This document shows positions 20,503 to 28,219 of a stretch of DNA of 56,761 nt, one piece after another. The translations under genes were made by a program, and so were the position numbers. Position 1 is the stretch's first letter. The number at the start of each line of letters is the position of its first letter. Below the pieces are notes generated by a model, which saw only the letters and a program-made list of their open reading frames with translations, did no database searches and was not told the DNA's origin. The DNA lies in the NCBI RefSeq assembly GCF_014193515.1, contig NZ_BLXX01000017.1, forward strand, positions 1 through 56,761, written 5' to 3'. The DNA comes from Geomonas silvestris. Lineage in GTDB: Bacteria; Desulfobacterota; Desulfuromonadia; Geobacterales; Geobacteraceae.

Positions 20503-20537
20503 AGCTGCTCCGAATTCTGTATACGTTGTCTGGGATT

Positions 20538-20566
20538 GAAAAAGCCGGTGCTGGGGAGCAACCGGC
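20538..20566 (-). terminator. Intrinsic terminator / attenuator just before thiS
   Basis: On the minus strand GCCGG-TT-GCT-CCCC-AGC-A-CCGGC is followed by five U, a compact intrinsic terminator. It ends only 35 bases before the thiS start codon, leaving no room for a promoter between them. It must be read through for thiS to be expressed from any upstream promoter, so it is a natural attenuation site. Confidence 0.8.
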
Positions 20567-20575
20567 GGCGGGGCG

Positions 20576-20620
20576 GGCACACCTGCCTCCCGGCAGGTAC
20601 GGATGCCAGGGTGATGTGCC
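20576..20620 (-). ncRNA. Structured 5' leader upstream of thiS (candidate riboswitch)
   Basis: On the minus strand GGCACA begins at 20620 and pairs with UGUGCC ending at 20576. Inside, a 17-nt single-stranded bulge (around AUCACCCUGGCAUCCGU) is followed by the hairpin ACCUGCC-GGGA-GGCAGGU (20598-20581). The element starts at the predicted transcription start and lies ten bases before the attenuator hairpin. The conserved TPP-riboswitch boxes (CUGAGA, CUGAU) are absent, so if it senses a ligand it is not through the classical THI box. I recall thiS leaders among comparative-genomics RNA candidates but cannot confirm that this is one. Confidence 0.5.
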
Positions 20621-20622
20621 GT

Positions 20623-20651
20623 AAACTAGATGATTAGCGTGGTGCTGTCAA
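20623..20651 (-). promoter_or_regulatory. Sigma-70 promoter of the thiS leader
   Basis: On the minus strand TTGACA (20651-20646), exactly 17 bp, then TAGTTT (20628-20623). The start site would be near 20616, at the first bases of the two-stem structure. The -35 lies just past the stop codon of the upstream kinase gene. Confidence 0.65.
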
Positions 20652-20659
20652 TGCTTTTC

Positions 20660-22276
20660 TCAGGCGGTCTGCGGGGTTCCGGGGGCTTCGGGGCGCGCCG
20701 GGGCCGCCTCCAACTGCTCCTGTTGCAGCACCGGGAGATGGATGGTGAAGGTGGTTCCCGCCCCGACTTCGCTCTGTACCTCGATGCTGCCGCCGTGCTC
20801 CTGGATGATGCCGTAGGAGACCGACAGCCCGAGCCCGGTCCCCTTGTTCTCCTTGGTCGAGAAGAAGGGGTCGAACACCTTGTCGAGGTGTGCCTCGGGG
20901 ATGCCGCAGCCGTTGTCGGTGATGCTGAAAAGGACCTCGTTGCGTGCGTAATCCACCCGGCTCCTGATGGCGAGCACCCCCTCGCCCTGCATCGCCTGCG
21001 CCGCGTTCAGGAAGATGTTGATGAAGACCTGCTCGATCTGGTTCGGGTCCAGTAACAGCTGCGGCACGTTCTCGCCGTACTCGCGGCGGATGGTGATGTC
21101 CTGGAACAGGATCTGGTGCTCGATGAGCGAGAGCGCGGTGTCGGAGATGGTGTTCACCGAGGTGAGCCCCTTTTGCGGCGTGGAGCAGCGCGAGAACTCC
21201 AAAAGCCCCTTCACGATGCTGGCGCAGCGCTTGGTCTCCCGGATCACCGTCTCGATGTCGTTTTTCAGGGTCTCGTCCAGAACCGGGTTGCTGTGGATCA
21301 GCGAGGAGAACACCAGGATCCCGGTCAAGGGGTTGTTGATCTCGTGCGCGATGCCGGCGACGACCTCGCCCAGGGAGGCGAGTTTCTCGCTTCTGATCAG
21401 CTGTGCCTGGATCTTGGTGAGCTCCTGGGTGCGCTCCTGGACCATCTGCTCCAGGTTCTTGCCCCATCCCTCGAGCTCGCTGCGCGCCTTCTTGAGGCTC
21501 AGGGTCATCGAGTTGAAGGACTGGGCGAGCTCCCCTAGTTCGTCGTTGGAAAAGGAGGGGACCGAGCCGTCCAACTCCCCGCGGGAGAGCATCTTGGTGT
21601 GCTCCAGGAGCTCCTTTACCGGGCGGTTCACCAGCTTCTGGGTGAAGAGGGTGAGCGACAGCGAGGTGAGGGTGATGAGGAGCAGCACCAGGGCGATGCT
21701 GCGGTTACGGTAGACGTCGATCAGGGTGTGCATCCGGTCCAGCGAGACCACCACGTCCAGGACCCCGAGCACCTTGAAGGTCTCCGGGTGGAAGTGGCAA
21801 CTCGCCGTGAAACAGCTCTCCTCGTTGTAGATCGCGTTGGTGATCCCGAGGAATTCCTCGCCCTTGCTGTCGAAGAAGCGCCGGCTGCGGTTTTTGGAAC
21901 TCGCGGTCAGCCTGAGCTCCTTCTCCCCGTGGCAGATCGCGCAGATCTCGGCCTGCTTGTTCAGCATGGTGCCGGTCTCGCTCTCCTGGGTAGAGTAGAT
22001 GACCCGTCCAGTTTTGTTAATGAGCCGGATCCGTTCCACGCCGCGCTGGTTGCCGATTTCCGCGATGGTTTTATAGAACAGGGGGCGGTCGTCGCGCAAC
22101 ATCTGGTTGTGGGTGCTGCGGATGATGGTTTCGGTGATCTTGTCGGCCTCGGAGATGGCCTCCTGCAGCAGCAGGTCTTTGAAACTATTGAGGTTGAGGT
22201 AGGCGAAGAGCGCCATGGTGCAGAGCAGTACGGCGCCGGTGGCGATGGTGAGCTTGGAGATGAGGTTGAGACGCAC
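20660..22276 (-). CDS. Membrane sensor histidine kinase with periplasmic haem-binding motifs
   Basis: 538 residues from GTG 22276, which has GGAG eight bases upstream; a TTG at 22315 lacks a site. Transmembrane helix about 6-30, periplasmic domain about 31-193, second helix about 194-212, then HAMP, coiled coil, HisKA with His331 (GIAHEINNPLTG), and HATPase with NIFLNAAQAM, DNGCGIPE and GTGLGLSVSYGI. The periplasmic domain has a c-type haem site CAICH (112-116) and a second, unusual CFTASCH (155-161), a CX4CH spacing. It therefore probably senses redox state or a gas, in line with the haem-containing sensors known in Geobacter. No response regulator gene is adjacent. Confidence 0.88.
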   Translation of the reverse strand: MRLNLISKLTIATGAVLLCTMALFAYLNLNSFKDLLLQEAISEADKITETIIRSTHNQMLRDDRPLFYKTIAEIGNQRGVERIRLINKTGRVIYSTQESETGTMLNKQAEICAICHGEKELRLTASSKNRSRRFFDSKGEEFLGITNAIYNEESCFTASCHFHPETFKVLGVLDVVVSLDRMHTLIDVYRNRSIALVLLLITLTSLSLTLFTQKLVNRPVKELLEHTKMLSRGELDGSVPSFSNDELGELAQSFNSMTLSLKKARSELEGWGKNLEQMVQERTQELTKIQAQLIRSEKLASLGEVVAGIAHEINNPLTGILVFSSLIHSNPVLDETLKNDIETVIRETKRCASIVKGLLEFSRCSTPQKGLTSVNTISDTALSLIEHQILFQDITIRREYGENVPQLLLDPNQIEQVFINIFLNAAQAMQGEGVLAIRSRVDYARNEVLFSITDNGCGIPEAHLDKVFDPFFSTKENKGTGLGLSVSYGIIQEHGGSIEVQSEVGAGTTFTIHLPVLQQEQLEAAPARPEAPGTPQTA

Positions 22277-22315
22277 GAGCCACTCCGCTGTTGCTGTTCC
22301 CCGATGTGCAGCCAA

Positions 22316-22613
22316 ACCAAGCCGTTACTAAGGGAATGTGAATACAGAACTTAGGGCTTTTGGTGCTTGACTTATATAAAACGTTATTCTATAAGTTGTA
22401 TGTGTTTTACTGCCTAAGTTGTGCTGCCACCATGTAGTACGGCGGTGCGGCTGTTTTATCAGTCTGAGTGGTGCTGAAAATGCTGCGGCGCTGTGTCAGG
22501 GAGTGTACTCACATTAAAAGAGATTATCAAGCAATAAATTTCCTTGACACTCGCTCACAAAAGTCCTACACAACGGGTTTGTAATCTTCTTCTACTGAGA
22601 ACAGGTGCAGCCA
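22316..22613. other. Intergenic region between kinase and IclR gene
   Basis: About 300 bp, AT-richer than its surroundings, with promoter and operator candidates but no gene. The inverted repeat ACTTATA (22370-22376) / TATAAGT (22390-22396) may bind a regulator of either divergent gene. Confidence 0.55.
22544..22572 (+). promoter_or_regulatory. Promoter of the IclR gene
   Basis: TTGACA (22544-22549), 17-bp spacer, TACACA (22567-22572). Start would be about 35 bases before the ATG. Confidence 0.6.
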
Positions 22614-23396
22614 ATGGCAAAAAAAGAGAAATCAGAGTACATCATCCAGGCGGTTTCTCACGCCCTCGACCTCCTGGAACAGTTCCACGACGAGGTGGAT
22701 GAATTGGGCGTGACGGAGTTGAGCAAAAGGCTCAAGCTCCACAAGAACAACGTGTTCAGGCTGCTGGCGACTCTCGAGTCCCGAAACTATATCGAGCAGA
22801 ACAAGGTAACTGAAAACTACCGCCTGGGCCTTAAGACCCTGGAGCTCGGGCAGACCTTCATCAAGCAGATGGGGCTTTTGCGCCAGTCCCGGCCGGTGCT
22901 CGAGGCGCTGGTCAAGGAGTGCAACGAGACCACCTACGTGGCGATCCTCAAGGACTGCCACATCGTCTACCTGGACGTGGTAGAGACCGACCTCACGGTC
23001 CGCGTGGTACCCCGGGTGGGTGCGCGCCTTCCGGCGTACTGCACCGCGGCCGGCAAGATCCAGATGGCCTACATGACCGACGAGGAGCTGGAGAACTACC
23101 TCCCCGTCAAGGAGATGAAGCGTTACACGCCGCGCACCATCATCGACCGCGACGAGCTGAAAAAGCACCTCAAGGTGATCGCCGAGCAGGGGTACGCCAT
23201 CGACGACGAGGAGATGGATGTCGGCGTTAAGTGTGTGGGCGCCCCGATTAGGGACTACACCCGCCGCATCATCGGCGCGGTGAGCATCTCGGGCCCCTCG
23301 ATGCGCTTCACCGACGAGCGTCTCGAGAAGGAGTTGATTCCCCTGGTGATGCGCGCCGGCGAGGAGATCTCCCACAAACTCGGTTACCACAAGTAG
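22614..23396 (+). CDS. IclR family transcriptional regulator
   Basis: 260 residues. Winged helix-turn-helix about 10-70 (AVSHALDLLEQFH, VTELSKRLKLHKNNVFRLLA, ENYRLGLKTLELG) and the C-terminal IclR effector domain (NETTYVAIL, LPAYCTAAGKIQMAYM, GYAIDDEEMDVGVKCVGAPI). ATG 22614 was chosen; a GTG three codons earlier is the only other option. IclR proteins sense small metabolites, but the ligand here is unknown. It is monocistronic, with its own promoter and a terminator, and divergent from the haem-motif kinase. Confidence 0.93.
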   Translation: MAKKEKSEYIIQAVSHALDLLEQFHDEVDELGVTELSKRLKLHKNNVFRLLATLESRNYIEQNKVTENYRLGLKTLELGQTFIKQMGLLRQSRPVLEALVKECNETTYVAILKDCHIVYLDVVETDLTVRVVPRVGARLPAYCTAAGKIQMAYMTDEELENYLPVKEMKRYTPRTIIDRDELKKHLKVIAEQGYAIDDEEMDVGVKCVGAPIRDYTRRIIGAVSISGPSMRFTDERLEKELIPLVMRAGEEISHKLGYHK

Positions 23397-23416
23397 CCGC
23401 AGGCGATTCGACTACG

Positions 23417-23450
23417 AAAAAAGCCCCACCGATACCGGCGGGGCTTTTCT
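23417..23450. terminator. Bidirectional terminator between IclR gene and coaE
   Basis: AAAAAAGCCCC and CGGGGCTTTT enclose a short loop. A-run on one side and T-run on the other allow use by both convergent transcripts. Confidence 0.88.
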
Positions 23451-23487
23451 TTTTCTTGATGGATGGATGCTGCCAGGGCCATGAGCC

Positions 23488-24087
23488 CTAGCCCCTAGCC
23501 CCTAGCTCGCTCCAGAGCCGCTCCACCTGGGTTGCGAGTTCCTCACGACTGCCGCAATTGTCGATCACCACCTGGCCCAGAAGCCGCTTCTCCTCCATGG
23601 GCATCTGCGAATCTATACGCTGCCGCGCCTCCTCGGCCCCCAGCCCGTCACGCGCCATGAGCCGTTTCAGCTGGTTCTCCCGGTCCAGGTAGACCACCCA
23701 GATCTCGTCGACTCGCGCGGCGCTCCCGGCCTCGATGAGCAGCGGTGCCACGTAGAAGAGCACGGGGGCACCTGTTTTCTGGTAGTGAGCGATTCTCTCT
23801 TCGGCGAGGGTGCGGATGGCAGGGTGGGTGATGGCTTCCAGGGTGCGGCGTGCGGCGGGGTCTGCGAAGACGATGGCTCCCAGGGCGGCGCGGTTCAGGG
23901 TCCCGTCCGGGTTCAGCACCTGGGCTCCGAACTGTGCGGCGATCTCTTTGAGGGCGGTTTGCCCGGGCTCGACCACCGCGCGGGCCAGGAGGTCGGCGTC
24001 CACAACCGGTGCTCCCAGCCGCTCCAGCATGTTCGCCACGCTGCTCTTCCCCGAGGCGATGCCGCCGGTAAGGCCGATGATTCTCAT
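23488..24087 (-). CDS. coaE: Dephospho-CoA kinase
   Basis: 199 residues, standard length. Last step of CoA synthesis: ATP-dependent 3'-phosphorylation of dephospho-CoA. P-loop GLTGGIASGKSS at 5-16, VVDADLLARAVV, the lid region RLMARDGLGAEEARQRI, and VIDNCGSREELATQV near the end. ATG 24087 follows AGGGGG; eight further upstream residues are in frame but lack a site. The gene's last codons consist of a short tandem repeat of CCCTAG (plus strand), so the C-terminal residues may vary between strains. It lies 36 bp behind the FapA-like gene and is likely cotranscribed. Confidence 0.95.
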   Translation of the reverse strand: MRIIGLTGGIASGKSSVANMLERLGAPVVDADLLARAVVEPGQTALKEIAAQFGAQVLNPDGTLNRAALGAIVFADPAARRTLEAITHPAIRTLAEERIAHYQKTGAPVLFYVAPLLIEAGSAARVDEIWVVYLDRENQLKRLMARDGLGAEEARQRIDSQMPMEEKRLLGQVVIDNCGSREELATQVERLWSELGARG

Positions 24088-24123
24088 TGAAGTGCCCCCT
24101 GTGCCGGGCACCTCCGGTGCCCG

Positions 24124-25764
24124 TTACTTGCAGATGTATTCCACGCCTTCCTCACCCAGGGTGAAGGTCGGCGCCAAAAGGTCGTCCTCGATCTGCAGCG
24201 CGGCGCTGCCGATGCGCACCTGGACTCCGAGGAAGACGTCGCGTTCCACCTCGACCCGTGCCTGGGCGTTTATCTCCATCCGCTTTTGCAGCCGTTTTTT
24301 CTCTCCGGTCAGTTCGGTGACCTCCCCCTGGAGCTTGGCGAAGACCTTCTCCTTCAGTTGGAACAGCCCGGGCTCCATGGACCCCGGGTTCTCCCGCACG
24401 TAGGCAAGTGTCTTGGCGAGCTCATCGAGCCGGCCGTTTTTCTCCTCGAGGGTGTCCTTAACGAAGCTCAACTTCTGGTTCAGGGCGGGATCCACCCCCA
24501 CCTCGACCACAGTGGGGACGCCGGCGTGCGAGCCGATCACGACTGCGTGCACCAGGGCGGCTGCACGGCACAGGCCGCCGATGATGTGCCCCTTGCGCCC
24601 TCCTGGCTCTCCCACACTGATGCAGCCGGCCGAGGTGAGCTCGCTCTGCATCACGAGCTGCTGCACCGCGATTTCGGTGCCGGCGTTGATGACGGCGTTC
24701 TCGGCGAACTGCACCGACACCCGGCCGCCGGCCTTGACCTGTGCCGCGCCGGCCAGCCCCTCGTTTTTGGCGAGGGAGAGCTTCGAGTGGCCGATCACCC
24801 CGCCCTTAACCTCGATGTCGCCGCCGGCCTCCAGGCGCGCCGCCTCGACGAGCCCTCCCACGGTGATCGATTCGGTGGCGGTGACCAGCATCCCCTCGGT
24901 GACGTCCCCCTCGACTTCCACCGATCCCTGAACCCTGATGTGGCCGGTGGAGAGATCGACCCGTTTGAGCCTCAGCACCGGATCGACACTGATGCCGCCC
25001 GGCACCAGCACCGGGAATCCGGCGCAACCGGCGATCAGCAGGTCCGGGTCGTTGATGTCGCAGGCGACGTTGCTCAGGTTGTCGGCCCAGGGGGAGTCGA
25101 CGCCGTCGGTGGTGGAAAGCTCCACCCCCAGAAGGTTCATCCCGGGAATCCCCTTGGTCGCGGGGGTGCGGCGCATCAGGGGGGCGCCCAGGCTGACGCT
25201 GCTCAGGTCCCCGCGGTCGCGGTAGTCGGCGGTCTCCTTCTCGGAGAGCTCGGTTACCTCGCGCCCCTCGCGGACCAAGCTGACGAACTGGGTGTCCTCG
25301 CCGGGGATCGGCTGGATGCCTGCCGCCACCTGGTGTCGCTTGGCCTTGCCGGCCGCAACCGCCGCATCGATCTCTGCATCGAGGAGTCCGACCACCACGC
25401 CCTGGTCCGCGAGCGCCTTCAAGATGTCCTCGCGGGCGATCTGCCTTCCCCCCTGCGCCGCTGAGATGCTCACGGTAGCCGACATGTGGTCGTCGGAGAC
25501 GCTTACCGAGAGCGTGGCGTCGCGCCGCTCGCCAAGCTGCAGGGTGAAGGCGATCGGGCTCACCTCGCTGCGGCGCACGAACTCGGTTATCGAGTCCTCA
25601 AGGAGGAAGAACTCTCCGTATCCTGCAAGCGCCACGGCCTGTCTGAGCGCGGCAGCGTCGAGCTGAACTTTTTGCACCGTCGGGGTAAAGGCGCCCAAGA
25701 GCTTGTCCCCTTCGGGACTGAGCTGAATCTGCAGGCCGCTCCCTTCAAGTTCACTGTTAACCAT
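24124..25764 (-). CDS. FapA family (DUF342) protein
   Basis: 546 residues. The C-terminal two thirds carry the DUF342/FapA beta-helix with its successive short repeats (SITVGGLVEAARLEAGGDIEVKGGV-like strands around residues 290-420) followed by a coiled coil (LNQKLSFVKDTLEEKNGRLD). Preceding it are blocks PIPGEDTQFV and FPVLVPGG-type segments typical of the family. Members are cytoplasmic; their role is unclear, with links to motility and polarity proposed. ATG 25764 has AGGTGAGGT upstream. Confidence 0.85.
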   Translation of the reverse strand: MVNSELEGSGLQIQLSPEGDKLLGAFTPTVQKVQLDAAALRQAVALAGYGEFFLLEDSITEFVRRSEVSPIAFTLQLGERRDATLSVSVSDDHMSATVSISAAQGGRQIAREDILKALADQGVVVGLLDAEIDAAVAAGKAKRHQVAAGIQPIPGEDTQFVSLVREGREVTELSEKETADYRDRGDLSSVSLGAPLMRRTPATKGIPGMNLLGVELSTTDGVDSPWADNLSNVACDINDPDLLIAGCAGFPVLVPGGISVDPVLRLKRVDLSTGHIRVQGSVEVEGDVTEGMLVTATESITVGGLVEAARLEAGGDIEVKGGVIGHSKLSLAKNEGLAGAAQVKAGGRVSVQFAENAVINAGTEIAVQQLVMQSELTSAGCISVGEPGGRKGHIIGGLCRAAALVHAVVIGSHAGVPTVVEVGVDPALNQKLSFVKDTLEEKNGRLDELAKTLAYVRENPGSMEPGLFQLKEKVFAKLQGEVTELTGEKKRLQKRMEINAQARVEVERDVFLGVQVRIGSAALQIEDDLLAPTFTLGEEGVEYICK

Positions 25765-26143
25765 ACCTCACCTGGCCTGTGCATCGGGAATTTCCACTGC
25801 TCGTAGCAACCTTATCGGCTGCAGGGGCCAAAAGATGAGAAAAAACAGCAGGGGAGGCTCATGCGCCACCTCTTTATGAGCCGGCCAGGCGGAATGGTAG
25901 GGCGAATCGACCGCAAAGACAACAGTTAATTGCGGCGTCATCGGCGCTGGGCGGGCGGGGCGCACCCTGTGCCGGGAGGTGGCCTAGAACGCCGATTATT
26001 CGTATGATTTTTCCCTTGATTAGCGTTAAGCGATGTGATAAAAACTGGATACTGTATACAATGTGTCAAAGTTAATTTGTGTAATTATTGTAAACAGTTA
26101 GCCAGTAACACGGCGCAATTTAAAAGGTATTTCGGAGGCCTAC
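25765..26143. other. Intergenic region upstream of sfrB
   Basis: 380 bp between divergent genes, no gene seen; it becomes AT-rich toward sfrB. A possible promoter is TTGATT (26016-26021), 17 bp, TAAAAA (26039-26044), which would give sfrB a leader near 90 nt. Confidence 0.5.
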
Positions 26144-28162
26144 GTGGCAGAGGTCGTTTTTTCCAGCTGGGGCAGAGAGATAGTTGACAACCGCAAGGGT
26201 GGCGAGCCTAAGCAGGCGAGTTTCAGGCTTCCCGCGACCTACGACGGGGTGCGTCCCTTAAACGCCTTCATCGGTTGGGACGGCATCATCCTCTACAACA
26301 AGGATGTCGATATCCCCGCCATGGTAGCCGAGTACATGAAGAGGGTGCAGACCAAGTACGTCTGCGGCAAGTGCACCCCGGGGAAGAAGGGGACCCGGGT
26401 CATCATGGATGCCCTTTTGGCCGTCGTCGAGGGGCGCGGCAACGAGCAGATGCTCGACACCATCCTCGAGGTGGGCGACATCCTCGGCAACGCCAAGTGC
26501 ACCCTCTGCCCGAGCTCCGCGGTACCGGTGGTCGACGCGGTGACCTATTTCCGGGACGCCTTCGTGAACTACATCCGCGGCGCGAAGAGCCTCGCCTCCG
26601 AGGCCCGCTATATAGAGAAGTACACCGCCCCCTGCATGGACAAGTGCCCGGCGCACATCGACATACCGCACTACATCGAGGCGATCAAGGACTACCGCTA
26701 CGACGAGTCGCTTAAGGCGATCCGCGACTCCATGCCGCTCCCCTCGGTCTGCGGCCGGGTCTGCCCGCACCCCTGCGAGACCGCCTGCCGCAGGAAGCAG
26801 GTGGACGAGCCGATCAGCATCATGACCCTGAAACGGACCGCCTCGGATTACGAGTGGGCCCACGAGGCCGCCCCCCCCATGGTCCCCAAGCCGAGCAAGG
26901 AGAAGAAGGTCGCCGTGGTCGGCGCCGGCCCGGCCGGTCTCGCCGCCGCCTATTACCTGGCCCTCGAGGGGTACCCGGTCACCATCTACGAGGCGCTGCC
27001 GATAGGGGGAGGCATGGTCGCCGTCGGGATTCCCCCCTACCGCCAGCCGCGTAACCTCCTGCAGCGCGACATCGACATCATCCAGGCCCTCGGCGTGGAG
27101 ATCGTCTACAACACCAAGGTGGGCAAGGACATAAGCCTCGACGAGCTGAGGCAGAAGTTCGCCGCCGTGTTCCTGGCTCCGGGCGCGCACCGCTCCAAGC
27201 CGATGGGGGTCGAGGGGGAAGACAAGGGGTACAAGGGCTTTCTTACCGGCGGCATCGACTTTTTGCGCAACGTCTACCTGGGGCTCCCCACCGGTATGGG
27301 GAAGAAGGTCTTCGTGGTCGGGGGGGGCAACACCGCCATCGACTGCGTCCGCGTGGCCCTGAGGGAAGGTGCCGAGGAGTCCGTGCTGGTCTACCGCCGC
27401 TCGAGAAAAGAGATGCCGGCGGACGTCTGGGAAGTGGACGGCGCCGACGACGAGGGGGTGCGCTTCGAGTTCCAGGTGCTCCCGACCCGGGTGGTCGCCA
27501 ACGAGAACAACGAGGTCACCGGGGTTGAGCTGATCCGGATGGCCATGGGCGAGCCGGACGCCTCCGGGCGGCGCCGCCCCGAGCCGGTGCCGGGGAGCGA
27601 GTTCGTCATCGAGTGCGACACCATCATCCCGGCCATCGGCCAGGACGCCGACCTCTCCTTCATCCCGGCCGACGCGGGGATCGACACCACCAAGTGGAGC
27701 ACCGTGGTCACCAACTACGTCCCCTTGAAAGGTCACGACGGCAAGGAGTTGAAGGACAACATGGGGAACCCGCTGTCGCGTAACCTGATCACCAACTGCG
27801 ACGGGGTCTTCGCCGGCGGCGATGCCGAGATCGGCCCGCTCACCGTGGTCGCCTGCATCGGGAGCGGCCACCGCGCGGCCAAGGTGATCCAGCGCTACCT
27901 GGAAGGGGAGGGGGTGGACCTCACCGACGACGAGCGGATGGAAGATATCCTCACCTACCTGGGGGTCTACGACAAGAACGAGCATGTCGACTGGCTCGAC
28001 TCGGCGGCCCGCGAGAAGCAGGACGAGATCCACGGCAGGGAGCGCGCCAGCTACAAGAACTACTGCGAGGTGGAGCTGGGCTTCACCGACAGCCAGGCGA
28101 TCCGCGAGGCCGAGCGCTGCCTGCGCTGCTACCGGGTCGCCATGGTCGCCGTACCCGTCTAG
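26144..28162 (+). CDS. sfrB: NADPH oxidoreductase, SfrB-like (GltD/NuoF fusion)
   Basis: 672 residues. Residues about 1-145 match the NuoF C-terminal Fe-S segment, with cysteines at CGKC (first at 74) and KCTLC; the usual third Cys of CxxCxxC is Gly here. Then comes the GltD-like part: Fe-S cysteines CMDKCPAHIDIP and CGRVCPHPCETACRR, FAD motif VAVVGAGPAGLAAAYYLALE near 260, NAD(P) motif VFVVGGGNTAIDCVRVAL, and GVFAGGDAEIGP. With the next gene this matches SfrAB, the cytoplasmic NADPH-dependent oxidoreductase of Geobacter first purified as an Fe(III) reductase and linked to NADPH balance during acetate growth. GTG 26144 has GGAGG five bases upstream. Confidence 0.85.
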   Translation: MAEVVFSSWGREIVDNRKGGEPKQASFRLPATYDGVRPLNAFIGWDGIILYNKDVDIPAMVAEYMKRVQTKYVCGKCTPGKKGTRVIMDALLAVVEGRGNEQMLDTILEVGDILGNAKCTLCPSSAVPVVDAVTYFRDAFVNYIRGAKSLASEARYIEKYTAPCMDKCPAHIDIPHYIEAIKDYRYDESLKAIRDSMPLPSVCGRVCPHPCETACRRKQVDEPISIMTLKRTASDYEWAHEAAPPMVPKPSKEKKVAVVGAGPAGLAAAYYLALEGYPVTIYEALPIGGGMVAVGIPPYRQPRNLLQRDIDIIQALGVEIVYNTKVGKDISLDELRQKFAAVFLAPGAHRSKPMGVEGEDKGYKGFLTGGIDFLRNVYLGLPTGMGKKVFVVGGGNTAIDCVRVALREGAEESVLVYRRSRKEMPADVWEVDGADDEGVRFEFQVLPTRVVANENNEVTGVELIRMAMGEPDASGRRRPEPVPGSEFVIECDTIIPAIGQDADLSFIPADAGIDTTKWSTVVTNYVPLKGHDGKELKDNMGNPLSRNLITNCDGVFAGGDAEIGPLTVVACIGSGHRAAKVIQRYLEGEGVDLTDDERMEDILTYLGVYDKNEHVDWLDSAAREKQDEIHGRERASYKNYCEVELGFTDSQAIREAERCLRCYRVAMVAVPV

Positions 28163-28219
28163 CCGGCGCCTTGTCCGGCAACCGTTTCTACGAATTTCAC
28201 TGAAGACTGGGGTTTTTAT

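Noticed and set aside
20503..20660. Classical TPP riboswitch before thiS
   Set aside because: The CUGAGA and CUGAU...CCAGCG boxes are not present on the minus strand; only the unrelated two-stem structure and terminator are seen.
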